From NCBI GenBank assembly GCA_019353055.1, contig JABAHL010000022.1:1-21594 (forward strand): 21,594 bases of DNA, given 5' to 3'. This document shows, one piece after another, positions 1-6,087 of the stretch (position 1 is its first letter; each line of letters begins with the position of its first letter). Origin of the DNA: Faucicola osloensis_C (GTDB taxonomy: Bacteria; Pseudomonadota; Gammaproteobacteria; Pseudomonadales; Moraxellaceae). The notes under the pieces were generated by a model, which made no database searches, was not told where the DNA came from, and was given only the letters and a program-made list of their open reading frames with translations. Both the position numbers and the translations under genes were made by a program.

Positions 1-40
1 GTTCGTCTGTTAGGTCGGTGGGATAGCTCTTATTTGTCAT
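1..40 (-). CDS. IS5-family transposase, N-terminus only (runs off window)
   Basis: The complement of 38-40 is an ATG and the frame reads MTNKSYPTDLTDE before the window ends. This matches the usual opening of IS5-family (IS427/IS1031-like) DDE transposases, whose N-terminus is typically M-T-x-x-x-Y-P-T-D-L-T-D-E-Q-W. AAGG lies directly against the start codon, which is tight for a ribosome-binding site. The 60 bases in front are very AT-rich and hold a dyad (64-71 with 80-87), as expected in an IS leader. Only 13 residues are visible, so completeness and subgroup cannot be judged. Confidence 0.72.
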   Translation of the reverse strand, partial: MTNKSYPTDLTDE

Positions 41-99
41 CCTTAGATTTTAACATAACAAGTTAATATATTTAATGAAATATATTATTTTTATTTATG

Positions 100-111
100 A
101 ATACAGGTTCT
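100..111 (-). repeat. Probable terminal inverted repeat of the IS5-type element
   Basis: Read on the minus strand, 111 down to 100 gives GAACCTGTATTC. It stands about 70 bases upstream of the transposase start and resembles the ends of IS5-family elements, which commonly open with GA(A/G)CCTGT. A TTA/TAA triplet at 110-113 could be the short target duplication. The other end is outside the window, so the boundary is inferred. Confidence 0.45.
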
Positions 112-487
112 TAATTTGGTTAACTGACGCCTCATCTGGGTTGCTACCCCATTGGATAATCAGGATGCTTTCAATGACGGGCTTACGGAAAAACGTATTG
201 ACAATTTGGTAGTGGTGCGATGGGGATATTGCGGTATAGCTCATGCGATAAAATACGAGACTTAGTTGTTTGATTGCATGAATTTTGGTTGCCTGACAGC
301 TTGTAATGAAATCCGCCTTTTAATTTTTACTGTATTTTTTCTATTTTAACAATTGGCTTTAATAATTGGCGGGTGACCCTAACAGACCGTTAGCCAAAAT
401 TTTTGGTCAAAAAATGGTTGATAAGTGAAAAATTTGTCAAAGAAATAATATTTTTTCTATTCAATCACTTAACTAAACACCAAGACG
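112..487. other. Intergenic stretch beside the IS, possible gene remnant
   Basis: No convincing gene is present. One plus-strand frame stays open from 128 to a TAG at 263-265 (45 codons, including a segment WGYCGIAHAIKYET). It has no start codon and is bounded upstream by a TGA at 125-127. It may be the decayed 3' end of a gene cut off by the IS insertion, but I do not recognise the protein. The rest (266-487) is AT-rich with no clear signal other than a weak dyad CTAAC-N5-GTTAG near 375-389. Confidence 0.3.
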
Positions 488-519
488 AAAAAAAACCTCA
501 AATCAGGGGAGATTTGAGG
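488..519 (-). terminator. Intrinsic terminator of the tRNA-Val/tRNA-Asp unit
   Basis: CCTCAAATC (496-504) pairs perfectly with GATTTGAGG (511-519) around a 6-base loop. On the minus strand the hairpin is followed by eight U residues (complement of 488-495). It lies 56 bases past the tRNA-Asp 3' end, so it should end that transcript. Confidence 0.85.
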
Positions 520-574
520 CATAAAACTTAAAAAATTTTGTTTTTTAACACTTATCTTTTTATTAAAGAAAAAG

Positions 575-651
575 TGGCGCAGCGGACGGGACTCGAACCC
601 GCGACCCCCGGCGTGACAGGCCGGTATTCTAACCAACTGAACTACCACTGC
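575..651 (-). tRNA. tRNA-Asp (GTC)
   Basis: The minus strand folds as a 77-nt cloverleaf. The acceptor GCAGTGG pairs with CCGCTGC, including one G-T pair. The anticodon arm reads CCGGCCTGTCACGCCGG with GTC in the loop, and the T arm contains GGTTCGAGTCC. The discriminator is G, as expected for tRNA-Asp, and CCA is encoded (complement of 575-577). It is second in a two-tRNA unit behind tRNA-Val. Confidence 0.95.
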
Positions 652-687
652 ACGGTAGCTGGTGACGATGACCCAAACTTGTCAAGT

Positions 688-763
688 TGGTGGGTCGTGA
701 CGGATTCGAACCGCCGACATTCTGCGTGTAAGGCAGACGCTCTACCAACTGAGCTAACGACCC
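688..763 (-). tRNA. tRNA-Val (TAC)
   Basis: The minus strand gives a 76-nt cloverleaf. The acceptor GGGTCGT pairs with ACGACCC, the D arm contains TTAGCTCAGTTGGTAGAGC, and the anticodon loop is CTTACAC with TAC. The T arm is GGCGGTTCGAATCC. CCA is encoded (complement of 688-690). It is the first gene of the unit; 36 bases separate it from tRNA-Asp. Confidence 0.96.
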
Positions 764-779
764 ATCGTCTGTGGTGGGT

Positions 780-807
780 ATTATAGAGAATTTATTTTTG
801 CTGTCAA
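780..807 (-). promoter_or_regulatory. Sigma70 promoter of the tRNA-Val/tRNA-Asp unit
   Basis: On the minus strand a consensus TTGACA (complement of 802-807) and a consensus TATAAT (complement of 780-785) are 16 bases apart. Transcription would begin near 773, about 10 bases before tRNA-Val. Both hexamers are perfect, as expected of a strong stable-RNA promoter. Confidence 0.88.
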
Positions 808-969
808 CGATTTTTTTGGCAAATATTAAAATTTTTCAAAAATTTTGCTGAGCATGTCATGTGGTTGTCACATAAAAACCCTATCATACTTACATGGCCA
901 GCAAGGTCATAGCTAACAATAAGAATAATAAGATAACAATAATAACAATGTCTCTATCGCTTGTCACCC

Positions 970-1010
970 AAAGGATTTAATTCCCCCAATTAAATCCTTT
1001 TTATTTTTTC
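970..1010 (+). terminator. Strong intrinsic terminator, best read on the plus strand
   Basis: AAAGGATTTAATT (970-982) pairs perfectly over 13 bp with AATTAAATCCTTT (988-1000) around a CCCCC loop. TTATTTTTT follows. The T tract is on the plus side. Read in the gpx direction (minus) the hairpin is followed by GGGTGAC, not a U run. It may still slow gpx transcripts, but its polarity points to a plus-strand transcript starting somewhere in 810-960. Confidence 0.75.
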
Positions 1011-1021
1011 TTCCGCTTTTC

Positions 1022-1513
1022 TCACTGTTGTGCCAGTAGTGCTTTGATATCTGCTTCAAGGTCTTGGGGGGCTTTGGTCGGTGCAAAACGATCTACGACT
1101 CTACCGTGTGGGTCAACTAAAAACTTGGTAAAGTTCCATTTAATGGCGTCACCCAACATACCCTTGCCTTGTGGCTGTGATTTTAAAAACTGATAAACAG
1201 GATGGGTGTCTTTACCATTGACGTCAACTTTTGCCATCATCGGAAAGGTCACGCCATAATTGATTTGGCAAAACTCACTAATTTGCGCTTCATTGTCAGG
1301 ATCTTGCTGACCAAATTGGTTGCAGGGAAACCCCAACACCACCAACCCTTGGTCTTTGTAAGCTTGGTATAGTTTTTCTAAGCCCTCAAACTGTGGAGTA
1401 AAGCCGCATTTGCTCGCGGTATTCACAATCAATACGACTTTACCCCTAAGCGTGTCAAAATCAAATAGCTGACCTCGAATATCGGTCGCGGACAATTGGT
1501 AAAAATCTTCCAT
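1022..1513 (-). CDS. gpx: Glutathione peroxidase family protein (thiol peroxidase type)
   Basis: A 163-residue cytosolic peroxidase that reduces hydrogen peroxide or organic hydroperoxides. The peroxidatic cysteine is Cys36 in SKCGFTPQF. Further family motifs are FPCNQFGQQDP (with Gln70) and WNFTKFLV (with Trp126). A further Cys82 in FCQINYGVTFP sits where non-animal enzymes of this family have their resolving cysteine, so thioredoxin rather than glutathione is the likely reductant; that is an inference from the family. The enzyme uses Cys, not selenocysteine. There is no signal peptide. AAGGAGA lies 6 bases before the ATG. It is divergent from the XRE-alaA gene, and a 15-bp tandem repeat lies in its leader. 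Confidence 0.95.
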   Translation of the reverse strand: MEDFYQLSATDIRGQLFDFDTLRGKVVLIVNTASKCGFTPQFEGLEKLYQAYKDQGLVVLGFPCNQFGQQDPDNEAQISEFCQINYGVTFPMMAKVDVNGKDTHPVYQFLKSQPQGKGMLGDAIKWNFTKFLVDPHGRVVDRFAPTKAPQDLEADIKALLAQQ

Positions 1514-1526
1514 AGTAAATCTCCTT

Positions 1527-1556
1527 GTTGTTAGTTAAAAAGTTGTTAGTTAAAAA
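1527..1556. repeat. 15-bp tandem repeat in the gpx leader
   Basis: GTTGTTAGTTAAAAA occurs twice head to tail (1527-1541 and 1542-1556), immediately upstream of the gpx ribosome-binding site. Two copies are too few to imply a function. It looks like a slippage duplication in the 5' leader. Confidence 0.7.
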
Positions 1557-1638
1557 ATTGTAAGTTTTTCTTGCATTATTATGCTGACAAGCGTAGTTTA
1601 TTTATTGGCAGTTATTCAGCTTCACTTACGCTTAAAAA

Positions 1639-1655
1639 TGTCAGTATTTCTGACA
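1639..1655. promoter_or_regulatory. Dyad TGTCAG-N5-CTGACA, candidate operator for the XRE-AlaA protein
   Basis: TGTCAG (1639-1644) and CTGACA (1650-1655) form a perfect inverted repeat 45 bases before the start of a gene encoding an XRE-type DNA-binding domain. The right arm could serve as the -35 element of a weak promoter with TAATAC at 1674-1679 (18-bp spacing). A third CTGACA at 1584-1589 lies toward gpx. The arrangement suggests autoregulation, possibly with control of gpx; this is inference. Confidence 0.45.
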
Positions 1656-1699
1656 AAAATTGATATGTTTTATTAATACTCAAACGGAATTCCCCCGCT

Positions 1700-3361
1700 A
1701 TGCTCACTGACGTTAAACTATCAGCTGGACAACGCTTGACGCAGCTGCGTAAAAGCAAAGGTTTGACCACTGCCGAACTCGCCGATTTAATGACCCAAGC
1801 TGGTGCTAAAGTTAGCCGTGCCGCGATTTCTAATTGGGAGCGCGGTTCCAATGGCATCGTGTCCAATAAACTGCCTGTGCTTGCCAGTCTGTTAGGGTGC
1901 AGCGAAAGCTATTTGCTATCGGGTACTGGGGTGGAAAGTCAAAGCGTCAGCACCCAAGCATTCGCAGCGCATACGGTCAATGATACTACTGTAGCACAAG
2001 CATTAAGCGATGCCAATCAAGCAAACCCGTGGCAGGGTCAAACGGCTCAACCGATGACGCCTGCTACTACCAATTTTCAACCCAACCATCCCAAGCCTAA
2101 TCCCAAACCTAGTAGTGATGTATCTACCATGAAAACTTTGAACAAATCCAACAAACTGCAAAACGTGTGCTATGACATTCGCGGTCCTTTGCTACAAACT
2201 GCCAACCGCATGGAGACACAAGGTCATAAAATCATCAAACTCAATGTCGGCAACCCTGCCCCATTTGGGTTTGAAGCGCCGCAAGAGATTTTATCAGATG
2301 TGGCGATGAATTTGCCCAATGCGATTGGCTATTCAGACTCTCAAGGGATTTTTGCCGCGCGTAAAGCGATTTTGCAGTATTACCAAGCCAAAGGATTGTT
2401 AGAAGCGGTAGACGTTGCCGATGTGTATTTGGGCAATGGCGTCTCTGAACTGATTGTGATGACCATGCAAGCGTTACTGGATGATGGCGATGAAGTGCTG
2501 ATTCCTATGCCTGACTACCCGCTTTGGACAGCGGCGACGAATTTGGCAGGGGGTAAAGCGGTTCATTATTTGTGTAATGAAGCAGACAACTGGCAGCCAG
2601 ATATTGCCGATATCGAAAGCAAAATCAATGAGCGCACCAAAGGCATTGTGATCATCAACCCAAACAACCCAACAGGCGCGCTTTATTCTACCGAAAATTT
2701 AAAAAAAATCGTGGCACTGGCAGAAAAACACGGGCTTGTACTGATGGCCGATGAGATTTATGACCGCGTGCTGTATGATGATGCCGTGCATGTACCGATG
2801 TGCACCCTTGCCAAAAACTGCTTGGTTATCTCGTACAATGGCTTGTCAAAGTCGCACCGTATCGCAGGTTTTCGCTCAGGCTGGATGATGTTATCGGGTA
2901 AAAAACACCATGCCGCTGATTTTATTGAAGGGTTAACCATGCTATCATCGATGCGGCTGTGTGCCAACGTCCCCTCACAATACGCGATTCAAACGGCGAT
3001 GGGTGGCTATCAAAGTATGCAAGCCTTGACCGCACCAACCGGTCGCCTGTATCAGCAGCGCACCATCGCTATCGAGCGCCTAAATGCCATTAAAGGTATC
3101 TCATGCACCATGCCACAGGGGGCGTTTTATTGTTTCCCAAAAATTGACCGTGACATTTATCCAATCGAAGATGATATGCAGTTTATGATGGAATTATTAC
3201 TACAAGAAAAAGTATTGATGGTACAAGGTACGGGTTTTAACTGGCATGCGCCTGACCATTTTCGCGTGGTATTTTTGCCCAATGCATCAGATTTGCATGA
3301 AGCGATGGATCGACTTGAGCGCTTTTTTGCCACAAAACGCCAAGAATATGGCACCGATTAA
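1700..3361 (+). CDS. alaA: Alanine-type aminotransferase with N-terminal XRE helix-turn-helix domain
   Basis: A 553-residue fusion. Residues about 8-75 form an XRE/Cro-type helix-turn-helix (LTQLRKSKGLTTAELADLM, then ISNWERG). Residues 76-143 are a Pro/Gln/Asn-rich linker. Residues 144-553 match full-length E. coli AlaA (about 405 residues), a PLP aminotransferase that makes alanine from pyruvate and glutamate: NVCYDIRGP, NVGNPAPFGFEAP, NPNNPTG at 320-326, and the PLP lysine Lys384 in NGLSKSHR. An internal ATG at 2129 (Met144) would give the enzyme alone but has no ribosome-binding site. The 1700 start has a weak GGA about 11 bases upstream. The N-terminal domain implies a DNA-binding, perhaps metabolite-sensing, role in addition to catalysis. 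It ends at a strong terminator. Confidence 0.92.
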   Translation: MLTDVKLSAGQRLTQLRKSKGLTTAELADLMTQAGAKVSRAAISNWERGSNGIVSNKLPVLASLLGCSESYLLSGTGVESQSVSTQAFAAHTVNDTTVAQALSDANQANPWQGQTAQPMTPATTNFQPNHPKPNPKPSSDVSTMKTLNKSNKLQNVCYDIRGPLLQTANRMETQGHKIIKLNVGNPAPFGFEAPQEILSDVAMNLPNAIGYSDSQGIFAARKAILQYYQAKGLLEAVDVADVYLGNGVSELIVMTMQALLDDGDEVLIPMPDYPLWTAATNLAGGKAVHYLCNEADNWQPDIADIESKINERTKGIVIINPNNPTGALYSTENLKKIVALAEKHGLVLMADEIYDRVLYDDAVHVPMCTLAKNCLVISYNGLSKSHRIAGFRSGWMMLSGKKHHAADFIEGLTMLSSMRLCANVPSQYAIQTAMGGYQSMQALTAPTGRLYQQRTIAIERLNAIKGISCTMPQGAFYCFPKIDRDIYPIEDDMQFMMELLLQEKVLMVQGTGFNWHAPDHFRVVFLPNASDLHEAMDRLERFFATKRQEYGTD

Positions 3362-3375
3362 TGTTTCAGTGAAAG

Positions 3376-3405
3376 AAAAAAACCCCGACAATTCGGGGTT
3401 TTTTT
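3376..3405. terminator. Bidirectional terminator between alaA and metS
   Basis: AAAAACCCCGA pairs with TCGGGGTTTTT around a CAAT loop. The stem is flanked by A on one side and T on the other, so it can serve both alaA (plus strand) and the metPS operon, whose last stop codon is at 3407. Confidence 0.9.
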
Positions 3406-3406
3406 A

Positions 3407-3541
3407 TTAGTCATGATGCTCTTCAGGGATATTTTCGAGTGGAAGGTCTGGGTTTTTCAGTAAGTGTAATGAAGACCAAATTAACCCCCCCCAAATAAAT
3501 GCCATCGCAAACACCATCAAAATCATTGCTGAACCATTCAT
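3407..3541 (-). CDS. metS: MetS-like small subunit of a methionine/alanine sodium symporter
   Basis: A 44-residue protein starting at the ATG complementary to 3539-3541. One hydrophobic segment covers residues about 4-28 (containing MVFAMAFIWGG and WSSLHLL), followed by a short acidic tail ending PEEHHD. This is the architecture of the NSS-transporter small subunits (MetS of MetPS), which are needed for activity of the large subunit in characterised systems. AAGGAA lies 7 bases before the ATG. It begins 34 bases after the stop of the large transporter gene on the same strand, and the shared terminator follows directly. It is easily missed because of its length. The identification rests on size, topology and context. 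Confidence 0.82.
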   Translation of the reverse strand: MNGSAMILMVFAMAFIWGGLIWSSLHLLKNPDLPLENIPEEHHD

Positions 3542-3575
3542 GATTTGTTCCTTATATCGTCAATCGATTTGTTAG

Positions 3576-5048
3576 TTACTTATGTTTCATGCTGCTCAAT
3601 AGCATTGCACCCACAGCAAATATTGCAACTACGCCCCAACCAAAAATGGCTTGGGTCATCATCGGATATTCACCATAACCTTCAGTAAGCAAAGACTTTA
3701 AGGTCAAAATCAACGCCGCAATCAACGCAACTGGAGTGATTACAGTCAATGTAAATACCCACCCTTTACCCACTTTAAAACTTGAGATGCGGTTGATATG
3801 GTTGGTTAAAACAGGAATTAATGAGCGATTAAGCCAGAAAACCCAAATAATTGACAAGATTGCACCCAATACAATACCGATGTTATTGGCGAAATTATCA
3901 ATGATATCGACAAAAGTAATTGCATTTTGAGTTGAGAACATCAAAATAGAAATCACAGCAGACACACCTCCGACAATACTCACTGCCTTGTTTCGAGACC
4001 AACCAAACTTGTCACGAAACGCCGAAATCGGTACTTCTAGAATACTAACCATTGAGGTTAAGCCTGCCACGGTCAACGACGCATAGAATAAGAAACCAAT
4101 AATATTTCCCAAATCACCCATACTTGAGATAATTTTAGGATAGGCAATAAACGCCAAGCCGATACCACCACTTACGACTTCAGCAACTGGTTTACCTGAT
4201 GCTTGTGCCATAAAACCTAATGCCGAGAAAATACCAATACCTGCAAGCAATTCAAATGATGAATTAGCGAAGCCAACTACCAAGCCAGAACCCGTCAAAT
4301 TCGCATTACGTTTAAGGTAAGAGGCATACGTCACCATGATACCAAAGCCAATCGACATTGAGAAAAAGACATGTCCAAATGCCGCCAACCAAACTTTCGG
4401 ATCTGCCATTGCCGACCAATTTGGGGTAAAGAATGCATTAAGACCCTCTGTTGCGCCTGGTAAACGTAACGACTGCACTACAAGAATAGTGAACATGACA
4501 ACCAAAAGGGGAATAAAAATACGATTAGATAATTCAATACCTTTTTTTACCCCAGCGAACATAATAAACAATGCAACTAACCATACTAACACCAATGACC
4601 ATAAGAGATTTGGCACGAAAGTAAAGTTCAATGTGTCTGCATTTTGCAAGAAAGTTTTGAAGAAAAACGCTTCTGTATCAGCACCCCATTGTTGTCCAAA
4701 TGAGAAGAATACATAGCTGCCCGCCCATCCCAAAACACTAGCGTAATAAATGCCAATGATGGCACACACTAGCACCTGCCACCAACCAATTGGTTCAGCA
4801 GACTTGACCATACGTTTATATGCCGTTGGTGGCGCGCCGCGATATTTTTGACCCACCACATAATCCAAAAATAGCAAAGGAAATCCAGCTGCTATTAATG
4901 CTATTAGATAAGGCACCATAAATGCACCACCGCCATTCTCATAAGCCACATAAGGGAAGCGCCATATGTTGCCTAACCCTACAGCCGACCCAATAGCAGC
5001 CAGAATAAATCCTGAGCGAGCCGACCAATTTTCACGCTGTTGAGTCAT
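3576..5048 (-). CDS. metP: Sodium-dependent amino-acid transporter, NSS family (MetP-like)
   Basis: A 490-residue inner-membrane symporter of the neurotransmitter:sodium symporter family. The signature GSAVGLGNIWRFPYVAYENGGG is at residues about 16-37; this first helix holds sodium- and substrate-binding backbone positions. Around 11-12 hydrophobic segments follow. The presence of a MetS-type partner 34 bases downstream suggests methionine/alanine as substrates; substrate choice is inference. I place the start at 5048 (MTQQRENWSARSG), because GAGG lies 6 bases before it and homologues begin here. The frame is open to an ATG at 5141, but the extra 31 residues resemble no family N-terminus. Confidence 0.92.
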   Translation of the reverse strand: MTQQRENWSARSGFILAAIGSAVGLGNIWRFPYVAYENGGGAFMVPYLIALIAAGFPLLFLDYVVGQKYRGAPPTAYKRMVKSAEPIGWWQVLVCAIIGIYYASVLGWAGSYVFFSFGQQWGADTEAFFFKTFLQNADTLNFTFVPNLLWSLVLVWLVALFIMFAGVKKGIELSNRIFIPLLVVMFTILVVQSLRLPGATEGLNAFFTPNWSAMADPKVWLAAFGHVFFSMSIGFGIMVTYASYLKRNANLTGSGLVVGFANSSFELLAGIGIFSALGFMAQASGKPVAEVVSGGIGLAFIAYPKIISSMGDLGNIIGFLFYASLTVAGLTSMVSILEVPISAFRDKFGWSRNKAVSIVGGVSAVISILMFSTQNAITFVDIIDNFANNIGIVLGAILSIIWVFWLNRSLIPVLTNHINRISSFKVGKGWVFTLTVITPVALIAALILTLKSLLTEGYGEYPMMTQAIFGWGVVAIFAVGAMLLSSMKHK

Positions 5049-5498
5049 TTTTACCTCGAACGTATAAAGAGAAAAATATTTGTAAAAAATTGAAAAAATT
5101 GCAACGAGAATCTTGCAGTATGTAGATTTTTCATGAATCAATAGTTAATGTCAAACTTTCTTTTCACAAAACCTAACCAAAAGTTATACAAGTAAGTCAT
5201 TATTTTTTTGCAGTTATATAAAATATAATAAAATCATATATTTATAATAGTTATTTTTAAAATTCATTAAACGCAAATTATTTTTATACTAAATATTACT
5301 TTTTGGAATCAATAATTTTTTTAGCTATTTCATGGCGAATTGCTGGCAAAACCAAGCGGTTAATGTCAACGGTTTAAACTTGCACAATTGTAGGGATTTT
5401 GATAGCAATTTTTTGCCATTAAAGGTAAAATTTCACTCTCAAAAATTGCACGCCCAAACGTGCTGACCGTTCGCAGAATGATGACAAGGGACTTATTG
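5049..5498. other. AT-rich divergent intergenic region (metP / ArsC-like)
   Basis: No gene is supported in these 450 bases. The middle part (about 5155-5330) is extremely AT-rich. On the minus strand a perfect TTGACA (complement of 5149-5154) lies about 100 bases before metP but lacks a good -10 at standard spacing. On the plus strand TTGCAC (5380-5385) and TAGCAA (5403-5408), 17 bases apart with a TGN extension, are a mediocre promoter candidate for the ArsC-like gene. No hairpin terminator or riboswitch was recognised. Confidence 0.4.
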
Positions 5499-5972
5499 AT
5501 GACGCAGCCTTATAACGTGTTGTTCTTGTGCAAGCACAATGCTAGCCGTAGCCTAATGGCAGAAGCTATTTTGAATAAAATTGGTGGTGACCGTTTTGTA
5601 GCCTATAGCGCAGGCGTTGAGCCATCCGCTAGCGCGCATCCATTCACGCTTGAGGTATTAAAACAAGAAGGTTATGATATCGAAAGCTTAGCGCCCAAAT
5701 CCGTCAATCAGTTTTTACAAGACAACGCGCCAAAGATTGATTTGGTGATTGGGCTGTGCAATTCTTTACAGCAACATGCGGACATTGATGGCAAATTCCC
5801 GCTGACCGCACATTGGCATATCAATGATACGGACAGTGTATCAGCCGATAGTGAGGTGGAAAAAGCTGCCTTTAGCCAAGTATTGCGCCAACTCTCTCAG
5901 CGCATTCATTTGTTGACAAACTTGCCCGAAGATAAAATCGAACATTTAGCACATCCATCAGCAGATGCCTAA
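5499..5972 (+). CDS. ArsC-like low-molecular-weight phosphatase / arsenate reductase family protein
   Basis: A 157-residue cytosolic protein with the LMW-PTP fold signature near the N-terminus: VLFLCKHNASRSLMAEAIL. The P-loop CX5R is Cys11-Lys-His-Asn-Ala-Ser-Arg17. A second cysteine is Cys87 (VIGLCNS), and HWHIND (Asp110) is the likely acid region. The end of the protein resembles thioredoxin-linked ArsC proteins, in which the first cysteine attacks arsenate and two further cysteines relay the disulfide. Only two cysteines are present here, so the classical three-cysteine relay is incomplete. It may be a phosphatase or a differently coupled reductase. There is no ars operon nearby. I chose 5499 because AAGGG lies 8 bases upstream; longer in-frame starts at 5460, 5478 and 5481 lack one. 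Confidence 0.78.
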   Translation: MTQPYNVLFLCKHNASRSLMAEAILNKIGGDRFVAYSAGVEPSASAHPFTLEVLKQEGYDIESLAPKSVNQFLQDNAPKIDLVIGLCNSLQQHADIDGKFPLTAHWHINDTDSVSADSEVEKAAFSQVLRQLSQRIHLLTNLPEDKIEHLAHPSADA

Positions 5973-5995
5973 CATCGCGATGAACGATTGACCTT

Positions 5996-6026
5996 AAAAA
6001 AGCCCAACTGTCTTGAGCTTTTTTTG
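5996..6026 (+). terminator. Intrinsic terminator after the ArsC-like gene
   Basis: AAAAAAGC (5996-6003) pairs with GCTTTTTT (6017-6024). CAA/TTG extends the stem past single unpaired bases, and a T run completes it. It lies 24 bases past the stop and separates this gene from convergent pepP, which ends at 6088. A second small hairpin without a U tract (ATCCATA-N4-TATGGAT, about 6064-6081) lies just beyond pepP. Confidence 0.75.
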
Positions 6027-6087
6027 TTTGTCTCATATAGGTTTGTATCATACAAAGGTCAGCTATCCATATAGCTATGGATGATAT

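Noticed and set aside
538..786. Open frame on the plus strand across the tRNA region
   Set aside because: It is the antisense of tRNA-Asp and tRNA-Val. Both fold as complete tRNAs with CCA, so a protein here is not credible.
4336..4716. 126-codon plus-strand frame opposite metP, and similar long antisense frames opposite pepP, argE, ygfB and ftsK
   Set aside because: These are antisense to conserved coding sequence with intact motifs. They have no ribosome-binding site and no recognisable protein features.
5049..5141. Longer start for the NSS transporter at 5141
   Set aside because: The extra 31 residues do not look like a family N-terminus. The Met at 5048 has a good GAGG and gives the usual beginning just before GSAVGLGNIWRFPY.
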